From Chitinophagaceae bacterium (GTDB lineage: Bacteria; Bacteroidota; Bacteroidia; Chitinophagales; UBA10324), in NCBI GenBank assembly GCA_947474435.1, contig CANJII010000016.1:1-64000 (forward strand): a stretch of DNA of 64,000 bases. Direction: 5' to 3'. The notes under the pieces are model-generated. The model made no database searches. It was not told the origin of the DNA and saw nothing but the letters and a program-made list of their open reading frames with translations. Shown here piece after piece: positions 1 to 8,342 of this stretch; within the stretch, counting starts at the first letter, position 1, and every line of letters begins with the position of its first letter. The position numbers and the translations under genes are program-made.

Positions 1-888
1 GAGCGCCATGCCAAGCAAGGTGAATATCACATTGATGAATCCAATGCCTACACTGCTTAAGAATGCAGTGCTGCTTCCAATTCCGGCTTCTTCAAATATG
101 CGCGGAGCGTAATACAATATGCCGTTTATACCAGAGAACTGATTGAAGAATGCAATAAAGAATGCGAGCAATAAGGCAGGGCGATATTTCTTCATGAAAA
201 TATTTTCATTCACTGTTGCTTCGTTTGATTTTAATTCCGCCACGAAAGAATTTATATCAGCGTCTGGGTCTATTACTTTCAAAATTTTTTCTGCTTCTGC
301 TGTTCTTCCTTTCATCACCAACCAGTGCGGACTGTTCGGGATAAACAGTACCGCAACAAAATAAATCACAGATGGAAATGCTGCCACGCCAATCATCCAT
401 CTCCACGCATCTTCTCCCACATTTTGCAAAAGATAATTGGAGAGGAAGGCGGTAAGTATGCCAAGCACTATGCTCAACTGATACATGCCCACGAGCCGAC
501 CTCTTTTTTCGGGCGGTGCAATTTCCGATATGTAACCCGGCGCAGCAATGGTTGAAGCGCCTATTCCCAATCCGCCAATGAATCTGAAGAATGCAAAAGT
601 GATTGGGTCGTTTGCCAGCGCAGCACCAACTGCCGAAACAAAGTACAACACACCGATGGCGATGAGCATGTTTTTTCTACCAAATTTGTTTGTGGGTATT
701 CCACCTGTCACGGCACCAATCACTGTTCCCCATAAAGCAGAGGCCATTACCACGAAGCCATGAAAAACATCGGATGTGTTCCACAGCTCCTGCAGCTTTT
801 GATCTGCGCCCGAAATCACAATGGTATCGAACCCGAAAAGCAACCCGGCAAGTGCTACTGAAAATGACCAGAAAAAAATTTTATTCAT
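1..888 (-). CDS. MFS sugar porter (partial, C-terminus outside window)
   Basis: The first 296 codons of a major facilitator of the sugar porter (XylE/GLUT) family, reading off the left edge. The N-terminus (MNKIFFWSFSVALAGLLFGF) is a first membrane helix with the family's GLLFGFD motif followed by a typical TVISGA-like stretch. The loop between helices 2 and 3 has the NKFGRKN form of the (D/N)R-x-GR-(R/K) signature, and PPEKRGRLVGMYQL after helix 4 is the PESPR/RGR-type motif. The part in the window spans about seven helices. It is expected in the inner membrane as a proton or facilitated sugar transporter; the substrate cannot be read from the sequence. It starts at ATG 888 with a 302-bp gap upstream and is probably not part of the hcr operon. 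Confidence 0.85.
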   Translation of the reverse strand, partial: MNKIFFWSFSVALAGLLFGFDTIVISGADQKLQELWNTSDVFHGFVVMASALWGTVIGAVTGGIPTNKFGRKNMLIAIGVLYFVSAVGAALANDPITFAFFRFIGGLGIGASTIAAPGYISEIAPPEKRGRLVGMYQLSIVLGILTAFLSNYLLQNVGEDAWRWMIGVAAFPSVIYFVAVLFIPNSPHWLVMKGRTAEAEKILKVIDPDADINSFVAELKSNEATVNENIFMKKYRPALLLAFFIAFFNQFSGINGILYYAPRIFEEAGIGSSTAFLSSVGIGFINVIFTLLGMAL

Positions 889-1190
889 TGATTATGGATT
901 CTTCAGAATGACTTGTTTGGCAATTATACTTTAAGTACGGTAAGTTTTATAACAATGAATTTAATGATGAAAACAATCAAAGTATCCAACTATTGTTGAA
1001 ATTCATGCAGATGTACAGTATGTATTTATATCAGGATTTTTAGTTTTCTTTTTTGCATGAAAAGAAAAACACTAAGTCTTTTGCAATCAGAACTAAAGTT
1101 ACATTATTGTTTCTCTTTGCATTGAAATCATGGATGCACAAGAGTTGAGTTTTTTATATGGCTAATATTCCGGATTTTATTTTCTTAAAA
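889..1190. other. Intergenic region with no gene
   Basis: About 300 bp of AT-rich DNA between the MFS gene (transcribed leftward) and the end of the PNPOx-like gene. I see no credible ORF, no strong terminator hairpin and no repeat. It must contain the promoter of the MFS gene. Confidence 0.5.
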
Positions 1191-1658
1191 TTAACATGCA
1201 GAAGAATTCAATTCTTTCTTCCATTCCATTCTTTTCCCAAACCCCAATTTATTATCCGTAAATTTTATGGAGTGAAGTTCAATGGCCCACAATTCACCTG
1301 ATACAATTAATGCGTAAGGAAATTTTTTGTAGTAAATATTCTGCGCTGAAGAAAATAATTCTCGCTTAGGTTGAAAAAATTTTCCTGTGAATTGAACACC
1401 CTGAATTCTTTTCTTGTCTAATGAATCAGGAATAATGGTGCCGGCAACTTTATTATTCTTCAATGCAAATTTCAGGTGTGTAGTTTCAGGTTTTGATTTG
1501 AAGATTAATAAATTTTCTTTTTCAGAGAAGGCATAAAAACAATTGGCGCAGTAAGGAATATTATTTTCTGAAACTGCCAGAGTCATATTGGTTTGTGATT
1601 TCAGAAATGAACTAATTTTTTCGTCCATCACGGCTAGGTTTTCAATTACATCATTCAT
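1191..1658 (-). CDS. Pyridoxamine 5'-phosphate oxidase-like (split beta-barrel) protein, YhbP type
   Basis: A 155-aa protein resembling the UPF0306/YhbP branch of the flavin-binding PNPOx-like split-barrel fold: an N-terminal helix, then NMTLAVSENNIPYCANCFYAF, a conserved IFKSKPETTHLKFALKN segment (likely flavin phosphate contact) and GVQFTGKFF. Members of this branch have no settled function. It sits 17 bp downstream of hcrB on the same strand, so it is probably the last gene of the hcr operon. Whether it serves 4-hydroxybenzoyl-CoA reduction or is a passenger is unknown. The family call is good; the role is open. Confidence 0.65.
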   Translation of the reverse strand: MNDVIENLAVMDEKISSFLKSQTNMTLAVSENNIPYCANCFYAFSEKENLLIFKSKPETTHLKFALKNNKVAGTIIPDSLDKKRIQGVQFTGKFFQPKRELFSSAQNIYYKKFPYALIVSGELWAIELHSIKFTDNKLGFGKRMEWKKELNSSAC

Positions 1659-1675
1659 CTTTTATTAGTTTTATT

Positions 1676-2611
1676 TTATAGTTGTGATAATTCTTCAAAA
1701 CTTCTGTTCAGATAAACAGTTATCATTTCTCTTCGATAGGGCCTTGAATAATAATCGTTATCGACCACGCGCGATTTTTTAAAAATGTATTTTATCAGTT
1801 CGTCTTTTTCCGAAACAGATTTTCCTTCTGTTACAATTGGTTTCGGGTCAATACCGCCAACTGCAATTTTTACTCTTCCGTTTTCATCAACTGAAACAGC
1901 GGTTGTTAAAGATGTAAAGTCAGCACTCTCACGCGGACGAAGTTTTTTGAAAACGCATTTATACCTTTTATCAAATGGAAGAATAATTGAAATGATAATT
2001 GCGCTGTCGCTGAGATTGCGTGGCTGCAAACCATCACCGGTATATATATCTTCCAATTTTATTTGTTGAATTCCGTTTTTATCTGCTACTTCAATTTGTG
2101 CATCATATGAAATCAAAACAGGTGCCGTGTCAGAAACAAATTTTGAAAAACAATTTTTCTTTCCGCCCGTTGCAATGCAAATGGCTCCATCGCACTTCAA
2201 ACAATAACCAACTGCTTCGCGCCACCATTTACTTTGATTGTAAAAGATGCAACGATTCTCGCACAAAATATTTCCACCAATGGTTGCGGTTTTTCTCAGC
2301 ATTGGTGTAGCAACAGAATGAGCCGCTTCAAGCAATGCAGGAAAGTTTTCAGAAATAATTTTATGGTTTTTTAATTCATCGAGTTTAACAAGTGATCCGA
2401 TGCGAATAAAATTTCCATCACTCTTCACTTGTTTTAATTCTTCAATTCCTGTTATGTCAATCAAACAATTCTTCTCATCGTTCCCCTGAAATTGATTAAC
2501 AATAACATCAGTTCCTCCTGCTAAATATCTGAAATCATCAGTATGTTCAATTGCCATAGCAATTGCTTCTTCCACTGATTTTACTTTGTGATATATCTTT
2601 TCCGCAATCAT
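1676..2611 (-). CDS. hcrB: 4-Hydroxybenzoyl-CoA reductase beta subunit (FAD, extra [4Fe-4S])
   Basis: A 311-aa FAD-binding subunit of the xanthine oxidase family. FAD motifs are AGGTDVIV (residues 31-38) and ATIGGNI (109-115). Between them and the rest of the domain is an insertion carrying C121, C137, C145 and C154 (spacing C-x15-C-x7-C-x8-C). From memory, the extra [4Fe-4S] cluster of Thauera aromatica HcrB uses Cys122, 138, 146 and 155, the same spacing shifted by one. Ordinary xanthine dehydrogenase FAD subunits lack this insert. The subunit would pass low-potential electrons from ferredoxin through the cluster and FAD to the Mo site, reductively removing the para-hydroxyl of 4-hydroxybenzoyl-CoA to give benzoyl-CoA. 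One base separates it from the HcrC-HcrA fusion gene upstream. Confidence 0.8.
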   Translation of the reverse strand: MIAEKIYHKVKSVEEAIAMAIEHTDDFRYLAGGTDVIVNQFQGNDEKNCLIDITGIEELKQVKSDGNFIRIGSLVKLDELKNHKIISENFPALLEAAHSVATPMLRKTATIGGNILCENRCIFYNQSKWWREAVGYCLKCDGAICIATGGKKNCFSKFVSDTAPVLISYDAQIEVADKNGIQQIKLEDIYTGDGLQPRNLSDSAIIISIILPFDKRYKCVFKKLRPRESADFTSLTTAVSVDENGRVKIAVGGIDPKPIVTEGKSVSEKDELIKYIFKKSRVVDNDYYSRPYRREMITVYLNRSFEELSQL

Positions 2612-2612
2612 T

Positions 2613-5438
2613 TTATACAGCTACCTCTTTTTCAACCTGCTTCATCTTTTTCAATTCACTCAAAATATCTTCCGGCATGATTGGCAATTTTGTAATGCGA
2701 ACTCCAACCGCATCATAAATAGCATTTGCAATTGCAGGAATCACAGGATGCAATGCTCCTTCGCCACATTCCTTTGCACCGAATGGTCCTTCGGGATCAA
2801 TGGTTTCAATAATGTTGGTTACGATATCAGGTGTGTCGAGCGAAGTCGGAATTTTGTAATCGAGAAAATTATTATTTACGATCAGTCCTTTGTAGTACTT
2901 CATTTGCTCGGTCATCGCCTGACCGATTCCCATGTGCCACGAACCTTCCAATTGCCCTTCCACTGCAAGCGGATTAATAGCTTTGCCACAATCGTGAGCG
3001 CCCCATACTTTCAGAATTTTTACCTGACCTGTTTCTAAATCAACTTTCACTTCAGCAGCACACGCGCCAAATGAATAGGAGGGACTCAATCCCGCACCAG
3101 CTCCTTTAAAATCACCACCGAGTTTCGGAGAAATATATTTTCCACTAATGCTGACTGCGCCTCGTTTTGTTGTAAGAATATCAATTGCTTCGAGCCAACT
3201 CAAATCAATTTTTTTATCGTTGCTGAAAATCCGTTCATTAATCAGATTCAATTCTTCAACTGCAATTTCATTTCTCTTTGCAACTGCTTCGAGAATTTCT
3301 TTTCGCAAATTTTCTGCTGCATTTTTCGCCGCATTACCAGCCATAAAAGTTACACGACTCGAATAACTTCCCATATCAACCGGAGTCAATAATGTATCAG
3401 CAGCGAGAACAAAAATTTTCTCCATCGAAATATTCAACACCTCAGCTACAATCATTGCAAGCATGGTATCACTGCCTTGTCCAATATCACTTGCTCCGCT
3501 TGTAACTAAAACCCGTCCGTCAAAATCAACTTTCAGATGAACTGTTGATTGCGGTAACTCATTCCAGATAATGGGCAACGCACTTCCGCTTATAAAAAAT
3601 CCGCACGCAACTCCGAGTCCATGACCGGTATTTAATTTACCGTGACGATTTTTCCAATCACTTTGCTCTGCAACTTTCATTAATGATTCACGACTTCCAT
3701 TTGAAGTGATTCTGTATTCGCCAACTGTTAAAGTATGTGGGGTGAGAAAATTTTTCATCCGCATTTCAACCGGATCCATTTTCAGTTTATGTGCGAGATC
3801 ATCAATTAAACTTTCAGTTGCGAATCGCGAATTCACTGCACCGTGCCCACGCATGGCACCGCATTGTGGCTTGTTTGTATAAACACGAAAAGTTTTAAAT
3901 CCGAAATTATTTAACTTGTATGGAGCTTGTAACAACACACCGTTGTAGTAAGAAGTCACAACACCGAAACTTCCGTATGCACCACCATCAATTGCAATGT
4001 CTGCATCGAGTACATTAAATGTTCCATCGTTTTTCACACCTAACTGCAAAGTCATTTTTGATGGATGCCGACCGTGATTGCTGATGAAAACTTCTTCGCG
4101 TGTGAAACGGATTTTCACCGGTCTTCCTGTTTTGCGTGCGAGATGTGCAATAATCATTTCATGTGGAAACGGATCACTCTTCCCCCCGAAACCACCGCCC
4201 ACATAAGGTTTGATAACACGCACACGACTGAGCGGAACCTCCATCACTTTCGCCAGCGCACGATGCAAGTAATGCGGAACTTGCGTGGCAGTAATTATGG
4301 TCAAACCGTTTTCATCCCAGTAAGCAGTGGCTGCATGTGGTTCAGTAAACGCATGTGTAACTCCTTCAAATTCAAAAGTCATTTTCGAAATAACATCTGA
4401 TTCTTCCAAACCTTTTTGCTGATCACCAAAACGCAACTCCGCTTTTTTATGAATGTTGTTATTGAACTTTCCATACGAATGAATTTTTTCATTTTCACCA
4501 ACATCATTCAATGATTCTTCAATGGAAAGAAATTCTTTTATTGGTTGATATTTTACTTTGATCAATTTCAAAGCAGCACTTGCAATCTCTTCAGTGTCGG
4601 CAGCAACAGCGGCAACGACTTCTCCGATATACCTGACTTTATCAATTGCCATTGCAGTTTCGTCATTCGAAATCGGAAGCACTCCAAACTTTACAGGCAA
4701 TTCTTTTCCTGTTGCAATGGCGCGAACTCCCTGTAATTTTTCTGCTTCGCTTGTATCAATGTTTTCAATTTTCGCATGAGGAAAAATGCTGCGAAGAAAT
4801 TTTGCGTGTAACGAATTTTTTATTCTGATATCGTCAGCATACTCTGCAGAACCGTTTACTTTTTTATTTGCTTCAATGTATGGTCGGCCAATACCAACAG
4901 TCCCCATCCCAACTTTCTCTGAAGAAGAATCACTTAAGGCTTCTTTCTTTTCTATCAACCCTTTTTCTTCCAAGGCATATTCAGCAACTGCTTCAATAAT
5001 TTTTTTATATCCTGTGCACCGACAAACATTCCCTGACAAGCCATCCTTGATTTGTTCAATCATCGAAGCAACTCCATCTTCTTTTGAGAGTGTTGGAGTA
5101 AGGCTAAGTGCTGTCATCACCATACCCGGAGTGCAGAAACCACATTGTATTGCACCTTTCTCTACAAATTTTTCCTGTAGTTTATACAAGGTTGCGTCAG
5201 TTGAAATTCCTTCGATAGTTGTAATGCTTGCACCATCATAACGCAAGGCAGGTGTAATGCAACTCAGTATTGGTTCGTTGTTTACTAAAACAGTGCATGC
5301 TCCACAACTTCCCTGATCGCATCCGATTTTAGTTCCTGTTAATCCAATTTTTTCACGAATGACATTTGATAATTTTTCATGAGCATCAACCAATACTTCG
5401 TGATGCTTTCCGTTGATAGTAAGGTTGAGAATTTTCAT
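2613..5438 (-). CDS. hcrCA: 4-Hydroxybenzoyl-CoA reductase, fused gamma ([2Fe-2S]) and alpha (Mo) subunits
   Basis: A 941-aa fusion. Residues 1-155 are the HcrC-type iron-sulfur subunit: plant-type [2Fe-2S] Cys at C40, C45, C48, C60 and the second cluster at C99, C102, C139, C141. After a linker (about 156-178), residues 180-935 are the molybdopterin subunit, with GGGFGGKSDPFPHE, AMRGHGAVNSRFATE, SDIGQGSDT and GAKECGEGALHP, the last carrying the catalytic Glu region as in HcrA. In Thauera HcrA and HcrC are separate proteins. With HcrB directly downstream, mocA- and xdhC-like maturation genes at 10-12 kb, and a benzoyl-CoA reductase locus in the window, 4-hydroxybenzoyl-CoA is the best substrate guess. 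Other Mo hydroxylases (for instance nicotinate type) are less likely. Residues 111-123 look like a translated copy of a dispersed repeat. An FNR-type box lies about 50 bp upstream. Confidence 0.78.
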   Translation of the reverse strand: MKILNLTINGKHHEVLVDAHEKLSNVIREKIGLTGTKIGCDQGSCGACTVLVNNEPILSCITPALRYDGASITTIEGISTDATLYKLQEKFVEKGAIQCGFCTPGMVMTALSLTPTLSKEDGVASMIEQIKDGLSGNVCRCTGYKKIIEAVAEYALEEKGLIEKKEALSDSSSEKVGMGTVGIGRPYIEANKKVNGSAEYADDIRIKNSLHAKFLRSIFPHAKIENIDTSEAEKLQGVRAIATGKELPVKFGVLPISNDETAMAIDKVRYIGEVVAAVAADTEEIASAALKLIKVKYQPIKEFLSIEESLNDVGENEKIHSYGKFNNNIHKKAELRFGDQQKGLEESDVISKMTFEFEGVTHAFTEPHAATAYWDENGLTIITATQVPHYLHRALAKVMEVPLSRVRVIKPYVGGGFGGKSDPFPHEMIIAHLARKTGRPVKIRFTREEVFISNHGRHPSKMTLQLGVKNDGTFNVLDADIAIDGGAYGSFGVVTSYYNGVLLQAPYKLNNFGFKTFRVYTNKPQCGAMRGHGAVNSRFATESLIDDLAHKLKMDPVEMRMKNFLTPHTLTVGEYRITSNGSRESLMKVAEQSDWKNRHGKLNTGHGLGVACGFFISGSALPIIWNELPQSTVHLKVDFDGRVLVTSGASDIGQGSDTMLAMIVAEVLNISMEKIFVLAADTLLTPVDMGSYSSRVTFMAGNAAKNAAENLRKEILEAVAKRNEIAVEELNLINERIFSNDKKIDLSWLEAIDILTTKRGAVSISGKYISPKLGGDFKGAGAGLSPSYSFGACAAEVKVDLETGQVKILKVWGAHDCGKAINPLAVEGQLEGSWHMGIGQAMTEQMKYYKGLIVNNNFLDYKIPTSLDTPDIVTNIIETIDPEGPFGAKECGEGALHPVIPAIANAIYDAVGVRITKLPIMPEDILSELKKMKQVEKEVAV
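5070..5105 (-). repeat. Diverged copy of a dispersed palindromic repeat inside hcrCA
   Basis: This 36-bp stretch aligns without gaps to the repeat at 27503-27538 with 29 of 36 identical bases. Read on the coding strand it gives SLTPTLSKEDGV, close to SLTPTLSKREGV encoded by the copy at the end of the had gene. The stem of the palindrome is broken here, as expected for an old copy kept for its coding frame. It falls between the second [2Fe-2S] Cys pairs of the HcrC domain. Confidence 0.55.
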
Positions 5439-5483
5439 TGCAATTATTCAACTGCAATTTTCAGATTTATTTTATGTTTTGTA

Positions 5484-5497
5484 ATGACTAAAATCAG
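5484..5497. promoter_or_regulatory. FNR-type box upstream of hcr
   Basis: ATGAC-TAAA-ATCAG, an inverted repeat TGAY-N4-RTCA as in FNR/DNR sites (TTGAT-N4-ATCAA). Its centre is 52 bp upstream of the hcrCA start codon. The 12-bp core is identical to the reverse complement of the box in front of the bcr operon. It is one of six such boxes in this window, all in gaps before anaerobic genes. Confidence 0.55.
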
Positions 5498-5566
5498 TAA
5501 ACACTTCTTGGGATATTTAACGATTTTCGTTTTACATAATTCTTTTCAGAAGTTTATTCCGCAATT

Positions 5567-7999
5567 TTATTTCGTCAGTATCATTTGCTTGGTATCCACT
5601 TTTACTCCATCGTTATAAAGCGAATATTCATATGTACCTGAAGCTAATTGCCCTCCCTGCATTGTAACCGTTCCAAAACCTGCTCGTAAATTATTGAACC
5701 GTTTTATCTCCTTGCCTTGAATATCGCTCACAACAATCATTGCAGATTTAAAAGAAGATGGAATATAGAATTTAATGTAACTGCTTTGTGAAAATGGATT
5801 TGGTATATTCTGTTCCAGCACGGGTAAATCAATTGGTGGCATATTAGCTACTGATGATGTTGATTGAAAATTGGTGCAGCATTGCGACAATGCATTTTCA
5901 AATTGCAGCATTTGATTTTTTAATTCATCAATTTGTTTTTGCTGATCATCAATTTGATAAATCAATTCAGTATTTGTTTGTTTCAACGAATCGTTTTGCA
6001 ACGACAAGGCCTGAATTCCAATCAATGCAACTCCAGCCGGATCAATGGTACTGATATGTTCTCTGTCACCTTCTAATCCAGTTCCGAATAAATCATAAAA
6101 CTGTTGTGCCATTGGTCCAATGTGTTTTTCGGAAATAACTGATCCTTTATAATTCCATGAAGGAATTTTTAGCTCATTAATTTTTGAAAGAACCTCATCT
6201 GCATTCAACTTAGTGAAGTTTTCTTTAATATTTTCATCAGAGCTATTAGTCCATACACCTCCACTGGTCAGGAATGCACCATTTCCATTAGCAGCACTGT
6301 TCCCAACTTTTATTGCTTGACCTGCTCCGCAACTTGGTAATCCAAATGCCCAATTGGTAACTGTGCTGCTACCAAATGACATAGTATTATGTTGGTTTAC
6401 ATATGCATTTGCTCCAATAACAGTTGCATTATTCAGATTAATCGCGGCAACATCAGCATTACGACCAAGCGCTGTATTGTTAGTACCCGTTGTATTTCCC
6501 ATTAATGCCTGATGACCTACTGCTGTATTCCAATCGCCAGTTGTATTGAATAAAGATGCTTCTCCAAGTGCACAATTGAAACTTCCGCTGCTGTTGTAAT
6601 TTAATGCTGCATTTCCAACTGCTACATTGCTACCACCTGATGTGTTTGAATAACCTGCCTCGTGACCAACAACTACATTTCCACCACCGTCAAAGTTTAA
6701 ATACATGGCGTTGTCTCCAATGGCAACATTTCCACCTCCAGTTTGATTACTGTAAAGAGATTTTGATCCAACAGCTGTGTTATATTGACCGGAAGTATTA
6801 CTATATAAAGATTGATTTCCAACCGCCACTAAATCACTTACTGTGCTGGTGCTGTATAAGGTTCGATTGCCAACTGCAACATTTCCTGTACCTGTTGTAT
6901 TACTCCACATCGCGGCGCTACCTAAAGCAGTATTTAATATGCCTTCACTGTTAAGATAAAGTGCCGCATTGCCCATTGCTACATTTCTGCTTCCAATGGT
7001 GTTATTTGATAATGCATAATAGCCAGTTGCTGTATTTAAGATTCCGGTTTGACTTTTTTCCATGGCATTAGAACCGAGTGCCACATTCCCATATCCGATT
7101 GAATTTAATTTTAATGCTGAAGCGCCAACTGCCGTATTCACCCAACCTTCCGCATAATTTACTGCTCCGTTTCCATTGTTGAATAATGCAGAATCACCAA
7201 TGGCAGTGTTTCGAACACCAATTGTATTAGAAGCAAAAGCATCACTGCCGATTGCTGTATTACTGGTAATTAAACCGGCACCTCGTCCAACAGTAATACC
7301 GTTAATTTTTGCATCAGCTCCACCAACTTCAAATAACGCAGATGGAGTTGTAGTACCAATTCCGACATTGCCGGAATTATTTTTATAAATGTTTGATCCT
7401 GACAAAGTCCATACGGAATTAATTGTGGTACCTGAAAAAGAAATTCCTGTTCCGGCTGAATAAGCTGTTCCATTATCGGTACTCCATGTTAAAGTTCCTG
7501 TTCCATTTGTTTTTAATACTTGTCCATTGGTTCCATCAACAGAAGGCAAAGTATAAGCGCCGACTTTTAAATTCCCTTTAAAAATTCCGTTGCCACTGTT
7601 TGCACCAACAGAAAAAACAGAAAGCGCTGTGCTGGTTCTGAACTCATAAAGCAAATTAGTTGAGTTAAAAAACAAACCGTAGTTGGGATTACCTGCATAT
7701 TGAAATGCATACTTGTTTCCTGCTACTTTGTAAGCAGAGTTTCCTACGAAAGAAAGATTTCCTGCCGAATCAATTTTAGCCAGATTACCTGAAGCACCAA
7801 ACTGCCACAAGCCACTTGATTTCACCCGGCCTTTTTCAATGCTATTGGTTTTAAAAACAAAATCTTTTGCATCGGTTGTGCCAATGAAATTAGTGCCGGG
7901 TGTTGTACCTGCATTACCTGTGGTGTTCCAAGTTTGCGCGAGTAATGAACCATGAAGCACTATCATCAGCATGGTTATTGAAAAAAGAATTTTTTTCAT
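5567..7999 (-). CDS. Secreted T9SS protein with YadA-like head repeats and S74 endosialidase-type chaperone domain
   Basis: An 810-aa exported protein. Residues 1-21 are a signal peptide ending LLAQ. Around residues 240-560 are about 16 consecutive repeats of roughly 17 aa built on N(T/V)AxGxxAxxxNTxG, the pattern of trimeric adhesin (YadA-head) beta-rolls and phage tail fibres. Near residue 600, SSDENIKENF starts a peptidase S74 (endosialidase intramolecular chaperone) domain ending with an IGPMAQQF motif, followed by a short coiled coil (DDQQKQIDELKNQ). The last 85 residues, from LEQNIPNPFSQ to a terminal KQMILTK, are a type A T9SS sorting domain. It is probably a trimeric surface fibre or adhesin. 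An FNR-type box lies 66 bp upstream of the start, so expression may rise without oxygen. Confidence 0.8.
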   Translation of the reverse strand: MKKILFSITMLMIVLHGSLLAQTWNTTGNAGTTPGTNFIGTTDAKDFVFKTNSIEKGRVKSSGLWQFGASGNLAKIDSAGNLSFVGNSAYKVAGNKYAFQYAGNPNYGLFFNSTNLLYEFRTSTALSVFSVGANSGNGIFKGNLKVGAYTLPSVDGTNGQVLKTNGTGTLTWSTDNGTAYSAGTGISFSGTTINSVWTLSGSNIYKNNSGNVGIGTTTPSALFEVGGADAKINGITVGRGAGLITSNTAIGSDAFASNTIGVRNTAIGDSALFNNGNGAVNYAEGWVNTAVGASALKLNSIGYGNVALGSNAMEKSQTGILNTATGYYALSNNTIGSRNVAMGNAALYLNSEGILNTALGSAAMWSNTTGTGNVAVGNRTLYSTSTVSDLVAVGNQSLYSNTSGQYNTAVGSKSLYSNQTGGGNVAIGDNAMYLNFDGGGNVVVGHEAGYSNTSGGSNVAVGNAALNYNSSGSFNCALGEASLFNTTGDWNTAVGHQALMGNTTGTNNTALGRNADVAAINLNNATVIGANAYVNQHNTMSFGSSTVTNWAFGLPSCGAGQAIKVGNSAANGNGAFLTSGGVWTNSSDENIKENFTKLNADEVLSKINELKIPSWNYKGSVISEKHIGPMAQQFYDLFGTGLEGDREHISTIDPAGVALIGIQALSLQNDSLKQTNTELIYQIDDQQKQIDELKNQMLQFENALSQCCTNFQSTSSVANMPPIDLPVLEQNIPNPFSQSSYIKFYIPSSFKSAMIVVSDIQGKEIKRFNNLRAGFGTVTMQGGQLASGTYEYSLYNDGVKVDTKQMILTK

Positions 8000-8057
8000 G
8001 AGAATGATTTTATGTAATTGATAGTTGAAAGATATTTTTCGATTAATAAATAATTAC

Positions 8058-8071
8058 ATGATAAAAATCAG
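8058..8071. promoter_or_regulatory. FNR-type box upstream of the T9SS surface protein
   Basis: ATGAT-AAAA-ATCAG, fitting TGAY-N4-RTCA, centred 66 bp upstream of the start codon at 7999. It matches the other five boxes. An AT-rich spacer makes a chance match easier than for the GTCA-containing sites, so it is the less certain member of the set. Confidence 0.4.
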
Positions 8072-8114
8072 GGGAGTGTTTATTCCGGTTTTTAATATTC
8101 CGGAATGTCCGCGC

Positions 8115-8342
8115 TCATAGTTTTTCAAACTTAATAATTTTCACAGGACAATTTTTTGCTGCTTTCAAATTCAATTGGTATTCATCTTCATCCACATCCA
8201 CTCTGTATACTTCGCCTTTTTCTTTACTGCCTATTAAATTGCACTTCCCATCTTTTCTTGAAACCCGCCACCTGCTTCTGTTTGCTTCCACACATGCATT
8301 GCAGCCGATGCACTTGCTGCGCTGAAAAAAAATGCGAACCAT
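8115..8342 (-). CDS. Small single-cluster ferredoxin
   Basis: A 75-aa protein with C11-x2-C14-x2-C17 near the N-terminus and NCPVKII near the C-terminus, the layout of a monocluster [4Fe-4S] (or [3Fe-4S]) ferredoxin. The middle holds a basic segment (ANRSRWRVSRKDGKC) instead of a second cluster. Its ATG overlaps the stop codon of the U32 gene upstream (TAATG), so the two are translationally coupled, and it probably feeds electrons to, or assembles with, that Fe-S enzyme. It is not an obvious BzdM/Fdx-type two-cluster donor for benzoyl-CoA reductase. Confidence 0.75.
   Translation of the reverse strand: MVRIFFQRSKCIGCNACVEANRSRWRVSRKDGKCNLIGSKEKGEVYRVDVDEDEYQLNLKAAKNCPVKIIKFEKL

Noticed and set aside
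143-911. Series of plus-strand frames opposite the MFS gene
   Set aside because: They are shadows of a clear minus-strand transporter with helix pattern and sugar porter motifs.
8095-8115. ATTCCGG/CCGGAAT hairpin near 8080-8105 as terminator of the ferredoxin gene
   Set aside because: Short stem without T-run; too weak to call.
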